NCBI GenBank assembly: GCA_001298575.1 | Contig: LJCV01000066.1 | Span: 1-64,000 of the forward strand | DNA length: 64,000 nt | Reading direction: 5' to 3' | Source of the DNA: Actinobacteria bacterium OK074 | GTDB taxonomy: Bacteria > Actinomycetota > Actinomycetes > Streptomycetales > Streptomycetaceae | In this document: one piece after another, positions 39,440 to 48,258 of the stretch | Numbering within the stretch: position 1 is the stretch's first letter | How the letters are laid out: the number at the start of each line of letters is the position of its first letter | Made by a program: the position numbers and the translations under genes | Notes under the pieces: generated by a model | What the model was told of the DNA's origin: nothing | What the model saw: only the letters and a program-made list of their open reading frames with translations | The model's database searches: none

Positions 39440-39560
39440 CGTCGGGAAGGCGGTACGGTACGGCCCGGTCCGGCCCGGCTTGTTCGGCACCGGCCTGTGC
39501 GGCACTGGCCTTTTCGGCTCCGGCCCGTTCGGCTCCGATCTGCTCGGCTCCGGTCCGTTC
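39440..39560. repeat. Imperfect tandem repeats around TTCGGCTCCGGCCCG
   Basis: Between the radical SAM gene and the glycosyltransferase, 14-16-base units (GGTCCGGCCCGGCTTG, TTCGGCACCGGCCTG and TTCGGCTCCGGCCCG) recur about seven times. They are in the leader of the radical SAM gene and near the stop of the glycosyltransferase gene. Confidence 0.7.
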
Positions 39561-40587
39561 AGCTCTGATCGGACTTGCGCCGGGCCTGTCGCGGCTGTCC
39601 GGGCACATGGTCGCCGTAGGCCCATTCCAGGATTTCGCCGAGGTCTTTAAGGCCGTAGGCGTTGTCGTTGCCGAAATACATGAGATATGCGATCAGGAGG
39701 GTCCGGGCCCGTTCGTCCCCCCGCATGACGTGCTGGCCGAGGGCCTCCACGGTGCCGCGCAGATAACAGCGGTGGGTCCATTCGGCGACGGCGGGGCGCA
39801 GCCACGAGTCGTGGCGCAGCCGTGCCTGCGGAACGTGCGCGACGGACCGGCCGGCGGCCATGAGGGCGTACCCGAACTCGGTGTCCTCGCCGGATCCGGC
39901 GCCCGTGCCGGGGCCGAGCGCGGGCAGGAAGACGGGGCGCTCGGGGAGCATCAGGCTGCGCCGCAGCGCCATGTTGTTCGAGGAGCCGACCACGGCCCAG
40001 GGCACGGTCGGTTCACCGGTGGCGATCCCGGGCCGCCAGTGCGGGGAGGAGACGGCCGGGCACCACAGTTTCTCCCCGTTCTCCGCCTCCGCCTCGCCCC
40101 AGGCGGACGTGCCGAGCAGCGGCACCTTGTCCGTGCCCACGCGCCCGCCGGGCACCGGCACCGGTTCGACGAAGCCGAAGGCCGCGGCGACGCCGGGTTC
40201 CGCCGCCATGTAGGCGGCCATCTCCGTCGCCCAGGACGCCTCGGGCAGGCAGTCGTCGTCGAAGAAGAGCACGACGTCCGTCGTCGCCCGGTCCATCGCG
40301 AGGTTGCGGCCGTCCGAGGTGCCGCCGGGTCCCGAGGCGCTGCCGGGTCCGCGCAGGACGCGCAGCGGCAGGGGCGCCAGTAACTCGGCCAGGTGTTCCG
40401 GTTCGAGGGACCCGTCCTTGGTGTTGTCGACCACCAGGACTTCGGCTACGGCGCCGGTGTCGCCGGCGGCGAGTTCCGACAGTGCCCGGGTCAGAACCGG
40501 TCGGCCGACCGAACAAACCGCGACTGTAATGCGGTCACCGTCCGGAAAAGTCGTCCGGTGCGATGACAAAGGGCGGGAATCGGGCAT
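39559..40587 (-). CDS. Glycosyltransferase family 2, first copy
   Basis: The 342-residue protein has a GT-A fold: an N-terminal nucleotide-sugar region (ITVAVCSVGRPVLTRAL), the DXD-like motif FFDDDCLPEASW (about 125-136) and a C-terminal helical tail. It would add a sugar to an acceptor in the cytoplasm. Codon 69 (40381-40383) is TTA. The ATG at 40587 follows GGAAG. It lies upstream of the radical SAM gene on the same strand and is divergent from the second glycosyltransferase. Donor and acceptor are unknown. Confidence 0.85.
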   Translation of the reverse strand: MPDSRPLSSHRTTFPDGDRITVAVCSVGRPVLTRALSELAAGDTGAVAEVLVVDNTKDGSLEPEHLAELLAPLPLRVLRGPGSASGPGGTSDGRNLAMDRATTDVVLFFDDDCLPEASWATEMAAYMAAEPGVAAAFGFVEPVPVPGGRVGTDKVPLLGTSAWGEAEAENGEKLWCPAVSSPHWRPGIATGEPTVPWAVVGSSNNMALRRSLMLPERPVFLPALGPGTGAGSGEDTEFGYALMAAGRSVAHVPQARLRHDSWLRPAVAEWTHRCYLRGTVEALGQHVMRGDERARTLLIAYLMYFGNDNAYGLKDLGEILEWAYGDHVPGQPRQARRKSDQS

Positions 40588-41157
40588 GCATCTTCCTTTC
40601 GCTGTGGAGACTCCGATGAGCACGGCAGCGAGGCACGGCATACGGATCCCCGGCCCCAAGTCGCGATTGCGCCGATCGGCGAAACCCGGAGGGGACGAAA
40701 CCGGGAGCACGAAACCTGGAGACGGTGTGCGCCGGTGGCGCGAGTGGTCCGCTGTGCCTTGGAACGATTCAGCCAGCCAACCGTGGCATGCCTCGAATTG
40801 GCCCGTCAAGGGTGCGACGGCGGCACGCAAAGAGGAATGAGGCATTCCTGACGGCGCGACGACTGTCGGGCGCGAGCGCACGGAACGAGTGCGGCCATGC
40901 GAGGTCCGACCGCCGGACAGAGCACCGCACAACCTCCACAACTCCCCTGCGGCAGCAGATCGTTGGCACCCTTGACGGTCTATCGGTGGCATGCCAACCT
41001 TGCTCGCGGGAATCAGCAATGTCACATTCCACACAGAGCACTCGGTGTTGTTCGGCGCAGGGCACCCGGAATTCCCTTGAAAGGAACCCGGTGTTCTCGC
41101 AATCGGCCGTTCAGCGCCTCGACAGCGTTTACTCGATGTACCGCGCGGGAGTGATCG
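40588..41157. other. 570-bp low-GC divergent control region
   Basis: This is one of the least GC-rich stretches of the window, between divergent glycosyltransferase genes. Frames that stay open here lack ribosome-binding sites and codon bias, so I list no gene. A promoter pair with an activator site is the simplest reading. Confidence 0.5.
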
Positions 41158-42147
41158 GTGGAGCCTGAGCTGAGTTTGGTCATACCTTTTTGCGATGTCG
41201 ACCTGTACTTATCGGCCTGCCTCGATTCGGTGGCCGCGCAGACCTTGGAGGACCTGGAGGTCCTCATGGTCGACGACGGATCCACCGACGGCAGCCGCAA
41301 GGTGGCCGAGGGGTACGCGCGGAGCGACGGGAGATTCCGTCTGATCCACCAGGACAACCGCGGCCCGGGCGCCGCGCGCAACCTCGGCCTGCGGCGGACC
41401 CGCGGCCGGTACATCGGTTTCGTCGACAGCGACGACGTGGTCCCGCCGAACGCCTTCGAGCGCCTCGTCGACACTCTTCGCGAAACCGGTTCCGACATCG
41501 CCTGCGGCGGCGTACGGCGCTTCAACAGCGTCACGGAATGGGAATCCCCGCTGCACGCCGGGGTTTTCGACCGTGAGGTCGCGCGCACGCACATCACCCG
41601 GGACCCCGCCCTGCTGAAGGACCGGACCGTCTGGAACAAGGTCTACCGCCGCTCCTTCTGGCAGACGCACGACTTCACCTATCCCGAGCACCCCTACGAG
41701 GACGGCATCGTCGCGGTCTCCGCACACGTCCTGGCCACCGCCGTCGACCTCGTACCCGAACCGGTCTACTTCTGGCGGCAACGCGACGCGGGACCGCTTT
41801 CCATCACCCAGCAGATCTTCGAGCCGAAGAACCTCGACGGCCGGATGCGGCAGGTCAGGGCGATCTCGGACTTCCTGGGCGCGCGGGCCCCGGCCCTGCG
41901 GGACGCCTACGACCTGGCCGCCCTCGAACACGACCTCATCATCCTGCTGACGACGGCCGCACACCTGGGCCCCGGTCACCGCGACGACGTCCTGTCCTTC
42001 ACCCGGACGTTCCTGGCCGGCGTCCCGGCGGGGGTCACCGACCGGCTCGGCGCGGAGAACGTGGAGTGCTACGCCCTGCTCCGGGACCGGCGCACGCCCG
42101 ATCTCTTCCGTCATCTGCGGGGCAGACAGCACAACGTGCTTCTGTAA
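41158..42147 (+). CDS. Glycosyltransferase family 2, second copy
   Basis: The 329-residue protein opens with the classic GT2 segments LSLVIPFCDVDLYLSACL, VLMVDDGSTDGS and GPGAARNLGL, with a DXD-type GFVDSDDVVPP near residue 95. It is clearly a different subfamily from the first copy. Codon 18 (41209-41211) is TTA. The GTG start follows GGGAG. The MFS gene follows 72 bases downstream, so the transcript probably includes the transporter and the methyltransferase. A GAAACCGGTTCC motif lies inside the gene at 41482. Confidence 0.87.
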   Translation: MEPELSLVIPFCDVDLYLSACLDSVAAQTLEDLEVLMVDDGSTDGSRKVAEGYARSDGRFRLIHQDNRGPGAARNLGLRRTRGRYIGFVDSDDVVPPNAFERLVDTLRETGSDIACGGVRRFNSVTEWESPLHAGVFDREVARTHITRDPALLKDRTVWNKVYRRSFWQTHDFTYPEHPYEDGIVAVSAHVLATAVDLVPEPVYFWRQRDAGPLSITQQIFEPKNLDGRMRQVRAISDFLGARAPALRDAYDLAALEHDLIILLTTAAHLGPGHRDDVLSFTRTFLAGVPAGVTDRLGAENVECYALLRDRRTPDLFRHLRGRQHNVLL

Positions 42148-42219
42148 GCGTTTTCGCGCCGAATCTCAGGGCGCCACGGCCAAAAGTTCCGACGCCGGGA
42201 CCGCGAGGTACCGGCGCGC

Positions 42220-43461
42220 GTGGAAAGGCGATCTCGCATCATCGAGCTGAACACATCCGGGCCGCCCCGCAAGGGGATGTCACCGTCGCTGCGGGCCCGC
42301 GTCGCTGTCTGTCTGCTCTTCGTCGCGCTCGGGGTGACCAACGCGGCCTGGTCCTCACGGATTCCGGAGATCCGCCACAACATCGGCGTGGACAACGCGA
42401 CTTGGGGAGTCGCGGGCACCTCGTCGGCGGTCGGCGACCTGGTCGCGATCGTGGTGACCATGGTGCTGATCGGCCGGACGAGGACCCGTCGGCTCACCCG
42501 GGTCGGCGCGGTCCTGATGCTGGTCAGCGGACCTCTGCTGGCCGGCGCGAGCGCCCTCGTCGTCCTGGTCGCCGGTCTGGTGCTGTGGGGGTTCGGCGCG
42601 ACCCTCCTCAACACGGCGATCAACGCACAGGCGGTGGACGTCGAAACCGTTTACGGCCGCCGTGTCATCCCGTTCTTCCACGCCAGTTACAGCTGCGGCG
42701 TACTGGTCGGCGGTGTCTACGGTGCCGTGTCGGCGGCGGCCGGGATGTCCCCCGGGCTGCAACTGGGCGCCAGTAGTTCGCTGTTCGGCCTGCTGTTCCT
42801 GATCACCGTGAACTGGCTGCCCAACGAGCCTCCGCACGCGGAGAGCCGCGACGTCCCCCTCAAGGACCGGCTCAGGAACCGCTGGGCCCCCCAACTGCGG
42901 CTGCTCGCGCTGCTGGCGTTCGTCGGCTCGTTCATCGAGGGCACGGTCGGTCAGTGGTCCGCCCTCTACGCCACCGACACGGCGGGGTCGGGCGCCGCGC
43001 TGGCCGCCGGGATCTACACCTGTTTCACGGTGGCCATTCTGGCGGCCCGGCTCTCCGGCGACCTCGTACTGAAACGGGTTTCGCTCCGCGTTTTCCTGAC
43101 CTGTTCGCTGCTGGTGGCGGGCGCGGGCGTGGCGACGGCCGTGCTGTGGCCGACGACGGGGACGGTCATCGCCGGGTTCGTCGTCGCCGGCCTGGGCATC
43201 GGGTGCGTCATGCCCTCGGTGATCCGGCTGGCGGGCCGGCAACCGGACATCAGTGCGGGTGAAGGGGTGTCCATGGTGACCCTGGGCCAGTGGCCCGGCT
43301 TCCTCCTCGCCTCCCCCGTCATCGGCCTCCTCGCGGGCGCCGCGAGCCTGCGGGGGGCGCTGACGCTGGTGATCCTCTTCGGCGTGGGCGGCGCCTTCCT
43401 GGCACGGAACGTCCGCGTCCCCGCCGCCCGCGGAACGGTCTCGGACGCGGGACACGCGTAG
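42220..43461 (+). CDS. MFS transporter
   Basis: The 413-residue protein has twelve hydrophobic segments and an MFS layout, with a loop of about 30 residues after the sixth helix. It belongs to the group of small MFS exporters related to sugar or drug efflux; no substrate can be named. It may export the product of the adjacent glycosyltransferases and radical SAM enzyme. The GTG at 42220 is used; an ATG at 42277 is an alternative, giving a shorter N-terminus. A GAAACCGTTTAC motif lies inside (42643), and a further near-copy at 43071. Confidence 0.82.
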   Translation: MERRSRIIELNTSGPPRKGMSPSLRARVAVCLLFVALGVTNAAWSSRIPEIRHNIGVDNATWGVAGTSSAVGDLVAIVVTMVLIGRTRTRRLTRVGAVLMLVSGPLLAGASALVVLVAGLVLWGFGATLLNTAINAQAVDVETVYGRRVIPFFHASYSCGVLVGGVYGAVSAAAGMSPGLQLGASSSLFGLLFLITVNWLPNEPPHAESRDVPLKDRLRNRWAPQLRLLALLAFVGSFIEGTVGQWSALYATDTAGSGAALAAGIYTCFTVAILAARLSGDLVLKRVSLRVFLTCSLLVAGAGVATAVLWPTTGTVIAGFVVAGLGIGCVMPSVIRLAGRQPDISAGEGVSMVTLGQWPGFLLASPVIGLLAGAASLRGALTLVILFGVGGAFLARNVRVPAARGTVSDAGHA

Positions 43462-43522
43462 TCGACTCGCGCTCATACCCCTCGCACCCACTCATGCCTC
43501 TCGCAGGAAAGCAGGTGGCGTC

Positions 43523-44296
43523 ATGCACACCCTGAACTTCGTCGAGTTCGAGGACGGGATCGGCTGCTACACCCCGGCCGTCGACAACCCGGTGTTCGTC
43601 GAGGCCGAGATCATCCACGGCGAACTGTTCCGCAACAACACGTACTTCCGGCACCTGGCGTCACCCATCAGGCCCGACGGCCTTGTCGTCGACGCCGGCG
43701 CCAACATCGGCCTGTTCGCGCTGCGGGTGAAACGTGAGTTCCCCGAGGTGCGGGTGGTGGCGGTCGAGCCGATCCCGGACACCGTACGGGCGCTGCGGGC
43801 GAACATCGAACACCACGGCCTGACGGGCGTCTCCGTGTGCGCGAAGGGCCTGGCGGACCACACCGGCCGGCGCGAGTTCTTCTACTTCCCCTCCATGCCC
43901 GGGAATTCGACCACGCAGCTGGCCGAGAAGCTCCGCGACCGGGAGACCATGACGACCTACGCCGAACGGCAGGTGGCCGAGCAGGTCTTCCGGCACGAGA
44001 CGGTGCACGTGCCGGTGGCCCGGCTCTCGGACATCCTGGCGGAGCTGTCGTTCACCGACGAGGTGGACCTGGTCAAGATGGACATCGAGGGTGACGAGGT
44101 GTCGGCGCTGCGCGGCATCGACGACGCCGACTGGCCGCGCATCCTGCAACTGGCCATGGAAGTGCACATGTGCCGCAACCAGTTGACGGGGGTCGTGGAC
44201 CTGCTCGCCTCGCACGGGTACACCACGCGGGTCGAGGAGATCCCCGACATCCCGGAGGGGCTCGACAACAAGATGCTGTACGCGTGGCGGGGGTGA
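43523..44296 (+). CDS. FkbM-family SAM-dependent methyltransferase
   Basis: The 257-residue protein has the FkbM pattern: SAM motif VVDAGANIGLFAL (about 54-66), an acidic residue in VAVEPIPDTVRALRANI and KMDIEGDEVSALRG late in the domain. FkbM enzymes mostly O-methylate sugars or natural-product hydroxyls. It is the last gene of the glycosyltransferase-MFS-methyltransferase run and could decorate the product. The ATG at 43523 follows a weak purine-rich AGGAAAG. Confidence 0.87.
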   Translation: MHTLNFVEFEDGIGCYTPAVDNPVFVEAEIIHGELFRNNTYFRHLASPIRPDGLVVDAGANIGLFALRVKREFPEVRVVAVEPIPDTVRALRANIEHHGLTGVSVCAKGLADHTGRREFFYFPSMPGNSTTQLAEKLRDRETMTTYAERQVAEQVFRHETVHVPVARLSDILAELSFTDEVDLVKMDIEGDEVSALRGIDDADWPRILQLAMEVHMCRNQLTGVVDLLASHGYTTRVEEIPDIPEGLDNKMLYAWRG

Positions 44297-44331
44297 CGCG
44301 GCACGGCGAAACAGAGTCGGCCGGGGTGCGC

Positions 44332-44372
44332 TGCCGTCGGGGACGGCACCCTCGGCGTCGGCGCCGACGCCG
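44332..44372. terminator. Hairpins between convergent FkbM and AraC genes
   Basis: A TGCCGTC/GACGGCA stem (44332-44348) is followed by the perfect 20-base palindrome 44353-44372 (CGGCGTCGGCGCCGACGCCG). They sit between convergent genes and probably act for both. Confidence 0.6.
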
Positions 44373-44420
44373 GTCGTACGATCCTGCGACGGCCCCAACA
44401 GCCGTGCGCCGACCGGGGTT

Positions 44421-45356
44421 TCACCGGTCCTGCCGCAGTTCCCGTGCCGTCTCGCCGAACCGGGACCGCAGGGCGCGGGCCAGGTGACGCGGGTCGTGGA
44501 CGCCCCAGCGGGCGGCCACGGCGGCGGTCGTACGGCCGTCGTGGGCGGGGTCGCGGAGGTCGCGGCGGATGCGGTCGAGGCGTTCGCCGCGCAGCCAGGC
44601 CACGAAGGAGTCGTCCGCGCGGCGGCTGAAGAGGCGGTGCAACTGCCGTACGGAGATGCCGTGCGCGGCGGCGACGGACTCCGCGCACAGACACGGGTCG
44701 GCGATGTTGGCGAGGGCGAACACCCGGATGCGGTCGACGAGTTCGGCGGCCAGGTCCATCCGGGCGGGTGCGGCCTCGGTGAACGCGGCGAGCAGCAGCG
44801 ACACGAGGGCGTCGCCGACGTGCGCCTCGGCGGGGGCGGCGAGTTCGTCGAGGTGGGCGCCCAACCCCCGCAGGAACGTGGCCAGTACGGCCTGTGCTCC
44901 GGTGTCGGCGGGTAATCGGCGCGCGGTCTGCCGGGCCAACGTGTCGGCGTGACGGCCGAGTTCGGTGCGCGGGATGCCGACGGCCATGACGTCGCAGTCG
45001 TCCGCGACGGCGAGCCGGTAGGGCCGGGTCATGTCGAAGACCACCAAGTCCCCCTGGTGCGCGCGGGATTGCGACTCGCCCTGCTCGACGCGGGCCGGGT
45101 GGCCCGACGAGCGGTGCAGGGTGATCTTCAGCAGTTCGGGGTCGGTGGAGGTGATCACGCGGGCCGGACGCGCCACGGTGTGCCCGGAGCCACGGACGCG
45201 GGCCACCAGGGCGCACCCGACGACGGCCGCGTCGATGTCCGCGCGGAACCCGTCGGCGGCGGGCGCGGTGACGGCGAGCGGCGCGAGCACCGAGGAGGCG
45301 GCCGTCTCCAACTCCCCTACTGTCGCTCGGTGTACGTGCAGAGCACCACGGTGCAT
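44421..45356 (-). CDS. AraC-family transcriptional activator
   Basis: The 311-residue protein has an N-terminal AraC-binding-like cupin domain (about 45-190) and a C-terminal double helix-turn-helix (about 210-305, with VAAAHGISVRQLHRLF). Such proteins usually activate neighbouring catabolic genes on binding a small molecule. Codon 148 (44913-44915) is TTA, linking it to bldA control. The ATG at 45356 follows AGGGGGACGAGCC. The imperfect palindrome AGCACCACGGTGCA overlaps its start codon, and a second copy lies 191 bases upstream. It is the last gene in a minus-strand run with the ceramidase-like genes. Confidence 0.85.
   Translation of the reverse strand: MHRGALHVHRATVGELETAASSVLAPLAVTAPAADGFRADIDAAVVGCALVARVRGSGHTVARPARVITSTDPELLKITLHRSSGHPARVEQGESQSRAHQGDLVVFDMTRPYRLAVADDCDVMAVGIPRTELGRHADTLARQTARRLPADTGAQAVLATFLRGLGAHLDELAAPAEAHVGDALVSLLLAAFTEAAPARMDLAAELVDRIRVFALANIADPCLCAESVAAAHGISVRQLHRLFSRRADDSFVAWLRGERLDRIRRDLRDPAHDGRTTAAVAARWGVHDPRHLARALRSRFGETARELRQDR
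45342..45355. promoter_or_regulatory. Operator-like dyad overlapping the araC-type start codon
   Basis: AGCACCACGGTGCA has GCACC/GGTGC arms around a 2-base centre and covers the first bases of the coding sequence. An identical 14-base copy lies at 45533-45546. A repressor or the AraC protein itself bound here would block initiation. Confidence 0.6.
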
Positions 45357-45532
45357 GCGGCTCGTCCCCCTGGCTGCCGTATCCCGGTCGTGTGGACGTA
45401 GGACGTACGCGCCCCGGGGCCCGGTTCCTGGCACGGATCGGCGACTTCCCGTGCACGAATCGGAGACTCGACGGGGCCTGGTTTCCCTACCGTATCCCCG
45501 GGGGAGCGCTGTCGGCTGGGGCCCCGCACCAC

Positions 45533-45546
45533 AGCACCACGGTGCA
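45533..45546. promoter_or_regulatory. Second copy of the AGCACCACGGTGCA dyad
   Basis: Identical in all 14 bases to the copy at 45342-45355, 191 bases away, in the leader of the AraC-type gene. The spacing is close to 18 helical turns and would allow DNA looping. Confidence 0.6.
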
Positions 45547-45593
45547 CACACGGGCTCCAGCCGGCCACCGGCGCCGAGGGGTACGCGCCGGGT

Positions 45594-46964
45594 TCAGCGG
45601 GTGAGCTTCTCCGGGCCGCCCAGTTCCTCCGGGCCGCCCAGCCCCTCCGGTTCGTGCGGCGTGTCCGGCTCGCACAGCGCGTCCGGTTCACGCTCGTGCA
45701 GCGCGTCCAGCAGCTCGGCGATCCTTTCCGAAACCGTTTCCGCCGCGCCTCTCGCGTAGCGCGAGTTCATCGCCGCGTAGGTGATGCGGTCGTAACTCCC
45801 CCGGTCCGCCATGTACTTGGCGGCGCCGTCGACCATCGTCAGGACCATGGTGTGCGGGAACGGGGAGCGTTGTCCGACGGCGATTCCCGTCGCGGCGGTC
45901 AACTCCGGCCGGACGCCCACGAGTACGGCGTCCCCGAGCCGTACGAGCGCGATCGGCACGTCCTCCTCGCCGTCCGGTTCGAAGGGGTGACTCGTGGTGG
46001 GGCGCAGATCCTTGAAGCTCTTCGGGGCGATCTGGGTGCCCACTCTCGCCGTGCCGCGGACGACCTCCAGGCGGGGCTCGTCCTCGGTGGGGCGGATGCT
46101 CTCGCAGACCCGTACCGCCTCCGCGCCGAGCCGCCGTCCCAGCAGGTCCACCAGGAGGAAACCGGTTTCGCCCACATCCGCACGGCCGGGCCTGCCCGCC
46201 CGGTCGACGGTGTGCGCGTTGGCGGTGAGGTACGGCGCCTGGTCGCCCGCCGCGCCCACCAGGAACAGGGCGACGGCCTCGTCGTCGTACTCCCGTTCCA
46301 CGTGCCGTGCGGTGGCGCCCGCCAAGTCGGCCGTCACCAGCTTTCCGCCGTCGTCCGTCCACGACTCGTTCATGACGGACGACTGGACACCGTAGTTGAC
46401 GAGGACGGCGATCGGGCGGCCGGCGAGGTCCTCGATCCGGCCGACGCGCACGGTCTTGTCGGACACTCCGCCGTCGTCGGCACCGAGCCACCAGCCGTCC
46501 GCCGTCCGGACGTCCCGGTTGACGTTCACGGAGCACACGCCCGACCCGAACCCCGCACGCGCGGGCCGCAGTTGACGCACGGCGGCGGTGGCGGCGGCCA
46601 GCACCGCCCCGTCCAGGGCCGCGCGGAGAAGGGCATGGCGCCGCCGTTCCGCCTCCGTCGCCGTGTCCAGTTGCGCGGCGGACAAGACGTGCGGCGCGGA
46701 GAAGGTGTGGCTCGCGCAGATCAGCGCGTTGCCCGCCGGTACGTCCGCCGCCGCGGCCACGATCCCCTTCAGCCGGTCGACCGTCTCCGCGAACACCGAC
46801 GTCTGGTCGACGACGGTCAGCGCCACCCGGTCCGCCCCGTCCTCCAACACGACCACCCGGGCCCGGAGTTGGTCGTGCACCCCGGTGAACCCGTCCACGG
46901 GGTACGCGGCGGCCGGGACGTCGATCACCGCCCGCCCGGCCCCCGCGCGCAGGACGGCGGTCAC
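45594..46964 (-). CDS. Ceramidase-like paralogue, probably without metal site
   Basis: The 456-residue protein is related to the N-terminal domain of neutral/alkaline ceramidases and to the upstream gene product (VDVPAAAYPVDGF against VDITPTDLTHLNP; similar order of motifs). Two residues that fit zinc ligands in the upstream copy are changed. CASHTFSAP replaces ATHSHNAP, losing the second His, and NYGVQSSV replaces NYAVHSTV, putting Gln for His. It is therefore probably not a hydrolase, or acts as a partner. There is no signal peptide. The GTG start overlaps the previous stop (GTGA). Confidence 0.75.
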   Translation of the reverse strand: MTAVLRAGAGRAVIDVPAAAYPVDGFTGVHDQLRARVVVLEDGADRVALTVVDQTSVFAETVDRLKGIVAAAADVPAGNALICASHTFSAPHVLSAAQLDTATEAERRRHALLRAALDGAVLAAATAAVRQLRPARAGFGSGVCSVNVNRDVRTADGWWLGADDGGVSDKTVRVGRIEDLAGRPIAVLVNYGVQSSVMNESWTDDGGKLVTADLAGATARHVEREYDDEAVALFLVGAAGDQAPYLTANAHTVDRAGRPGRADVGETGFLLVDLLGRRLGAEAVRVCESIRPTEDEPRLEVVRGTARVGTQIAPKSFKDLRPTTSHPFEPDGEEDVPIALVRLGDAVLVGVRPELTAATGIAVGQRSPFPHTMVLTMVDGAAKYMADRGSYDRITYAAMNSRYARGAAETVSERIAELLDALHEREPDALCEPDTPHEPEGLGGPEELGGPEKLTR

Positions 46965-48208
46965 GCCCCCGCCCCGCGCAACTGCTCGCCGATCATGGCG
47001 ACCAGACCGTCGACGATGCCGCGTTCGGCACAACCCCGTTGTACGGGGCTGCCGTTGACCTCGAACGTGCGACGGTCGTAGGCGGCGTCGTCGGGAAGGT
47101 AGCCGACGCGGTCGTTGGCGATGGAGACGAGGACGGTGTGGGCCAGCGGGGAGGCGGCGCGCAGGCGGCGGTAGACGTCGGTGACGACCTCGCCCGAAAC
47201 GCCCGCCAGGGCAACCTCGTTGAGCATGAGCAGTCCCAGGCGGACGTCCACCGAGTCGACGTCGGCCTGCCGCATGCTCTCCATCACGTCCACGCCCTTC
47301 TTCACCGGGCAGGACAGCACCCGCTCGCACGCCCCCAGCCGCACCTGCGACGTGAGCCGGTCGACGCGGCCCGCGACCCGTACCACCTCCGCCCCGACGA
47401 TCAGCCCCTGGGCGTCCATGGCCGCGTAGGCGAACGCCCGGTCCCGTTCGGGGTCGTCCGTGGCCTGCCCCAGGGAGATCCGCGGTGCCTGGTCGCCGAC
47501 CGGGCCGAGCGTCCACAGCGCGACCGTGTCGCCGCCCAACTCCCGTTCCACGTAACGGGTCGCGGCTCCGGCGAGGTCGGCGCTGATCTCGTTGGTCCAC
47601 AGGGTCACCGTGGAGTGCACCGCGTAGTTGATGAGCACGGCGATCGGATCGCCGGTCAGGGACTCGAACCTGAGCACCCACACCGTCTTGTCGGACGGCC
47701 CCTCGGGGTTGTGGCCCAGGACCCACCTGCCGTCGACGTACTCGTCCCGGTTCACGTTGACGTCGGCGCTGCCGGTGCCCAGGCCGAACCGGGCCGGACG
47801 CGCGTTGGCCCGCGCCTGCTTCAGCGCGGCGAGCATGTGGTCGTAAACGGTTTCGCTGTACGCCATCGACTCCGGACCGCCCTCGTGCGCGAGCGCCCCC
47901 GGTGAGACGCGCCCGATCCTGGGCGCGTTGTGGCTGTGCGTCGCGGTGATGACGACGTGGTCGAACGGGATGCCCAACTCCGCCTCGATGCGCCGCCGTA
48001 CGGGGGTCATGTCACCGGCCTCGATGAGGTCGGCGGACAGGATCGCGGTCTCCGTGACGCCGTCGCTCAGCAGCAGCACGCGGAGGTGGATCGGGTCGTG
48101 CACGGCGTCGAAGGTCCGGCCGCCGATGGGGTTGAGGTGGGTGAGGTCGGTGGGCGTGATGTCGACCTTCACGGCCCCGACGCTCAAGTTGCCTGCTGCG
48201 GACGCCAC
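46961..48208 (-). CDS. Neutral/alkaline ceramidase-like hydrolase
   Basis: The 415-residue protein matches the N-terminal catalytic domain of neutral ceramidases, with VKVDITPTDL at the start, ATHSHNAPR (about 95-103) and NYAVHSTV at the zinc-binding positions. It is shorter than true ceramidases (about 640 residues in Pseudomonas), lacks the C-terminal beta domain and has no signal peptide. Many such proteins occur in sugar loci and probably act on other amides or sugar derivatives. It is coupled to its paralogue downstream and follows the MFS gene by 50 bases. Confidence 0.8.
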   Translation of the reverse strand: MASAAGNLSVGAVKVDITPTDLTHLNPIGGRTFDAVHDPIHLRVLLLSDGVTETAILSADLIEAGDMTPVRRRIEAELGIPFDHVVITATHSHNAPRIGRVSPGALAHEGGPESMAYSETVYDHMLAALKQARANARPARFGLGTGSADVNVNRDEYVDGRWVLGHNPEGPSDKTVWVLRFESLTGDPIAVLINYAVHSTVTLWTNEISADLAGAATRYVERELGGDTVALWTLGPVGDQAPRISLGQATDDPERDRAFAYAAMDAQGLIVGAEVVRVAGRVDRLTSQVRLGACERVLSCPVKKGVDVMESMRQADVDSVDVRLGLLMLNEVALAGVSGEVVTDVYRRLRAASPLAHTVLVSIANDRVGYLPDDAAYDRRTFEVNGSPVQRGCAERGIVDGLVAMIGEQLRGAGA

Positions 48209-48258
48209 TTGCTGCTCCTGCTTTCTGTCGTTAGTTGTCCGTCGTCATCTGTCCGTCG

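Noticed and set aside
40725..41168. A 147-codon frame in the glycosyltransferase control region
   Set aside because: It starts without a ribosome-binding site, has no codon bias and no recognisable motif, and the region is AT-richer as expected of promoters.
46961..48208. True neutral ceramidase assignment
   Set aside because: The protein is too short, lacks a signal peptide and the C-terminal domain, and no sphingolipid genes are near. Only domain similarity is claimed.
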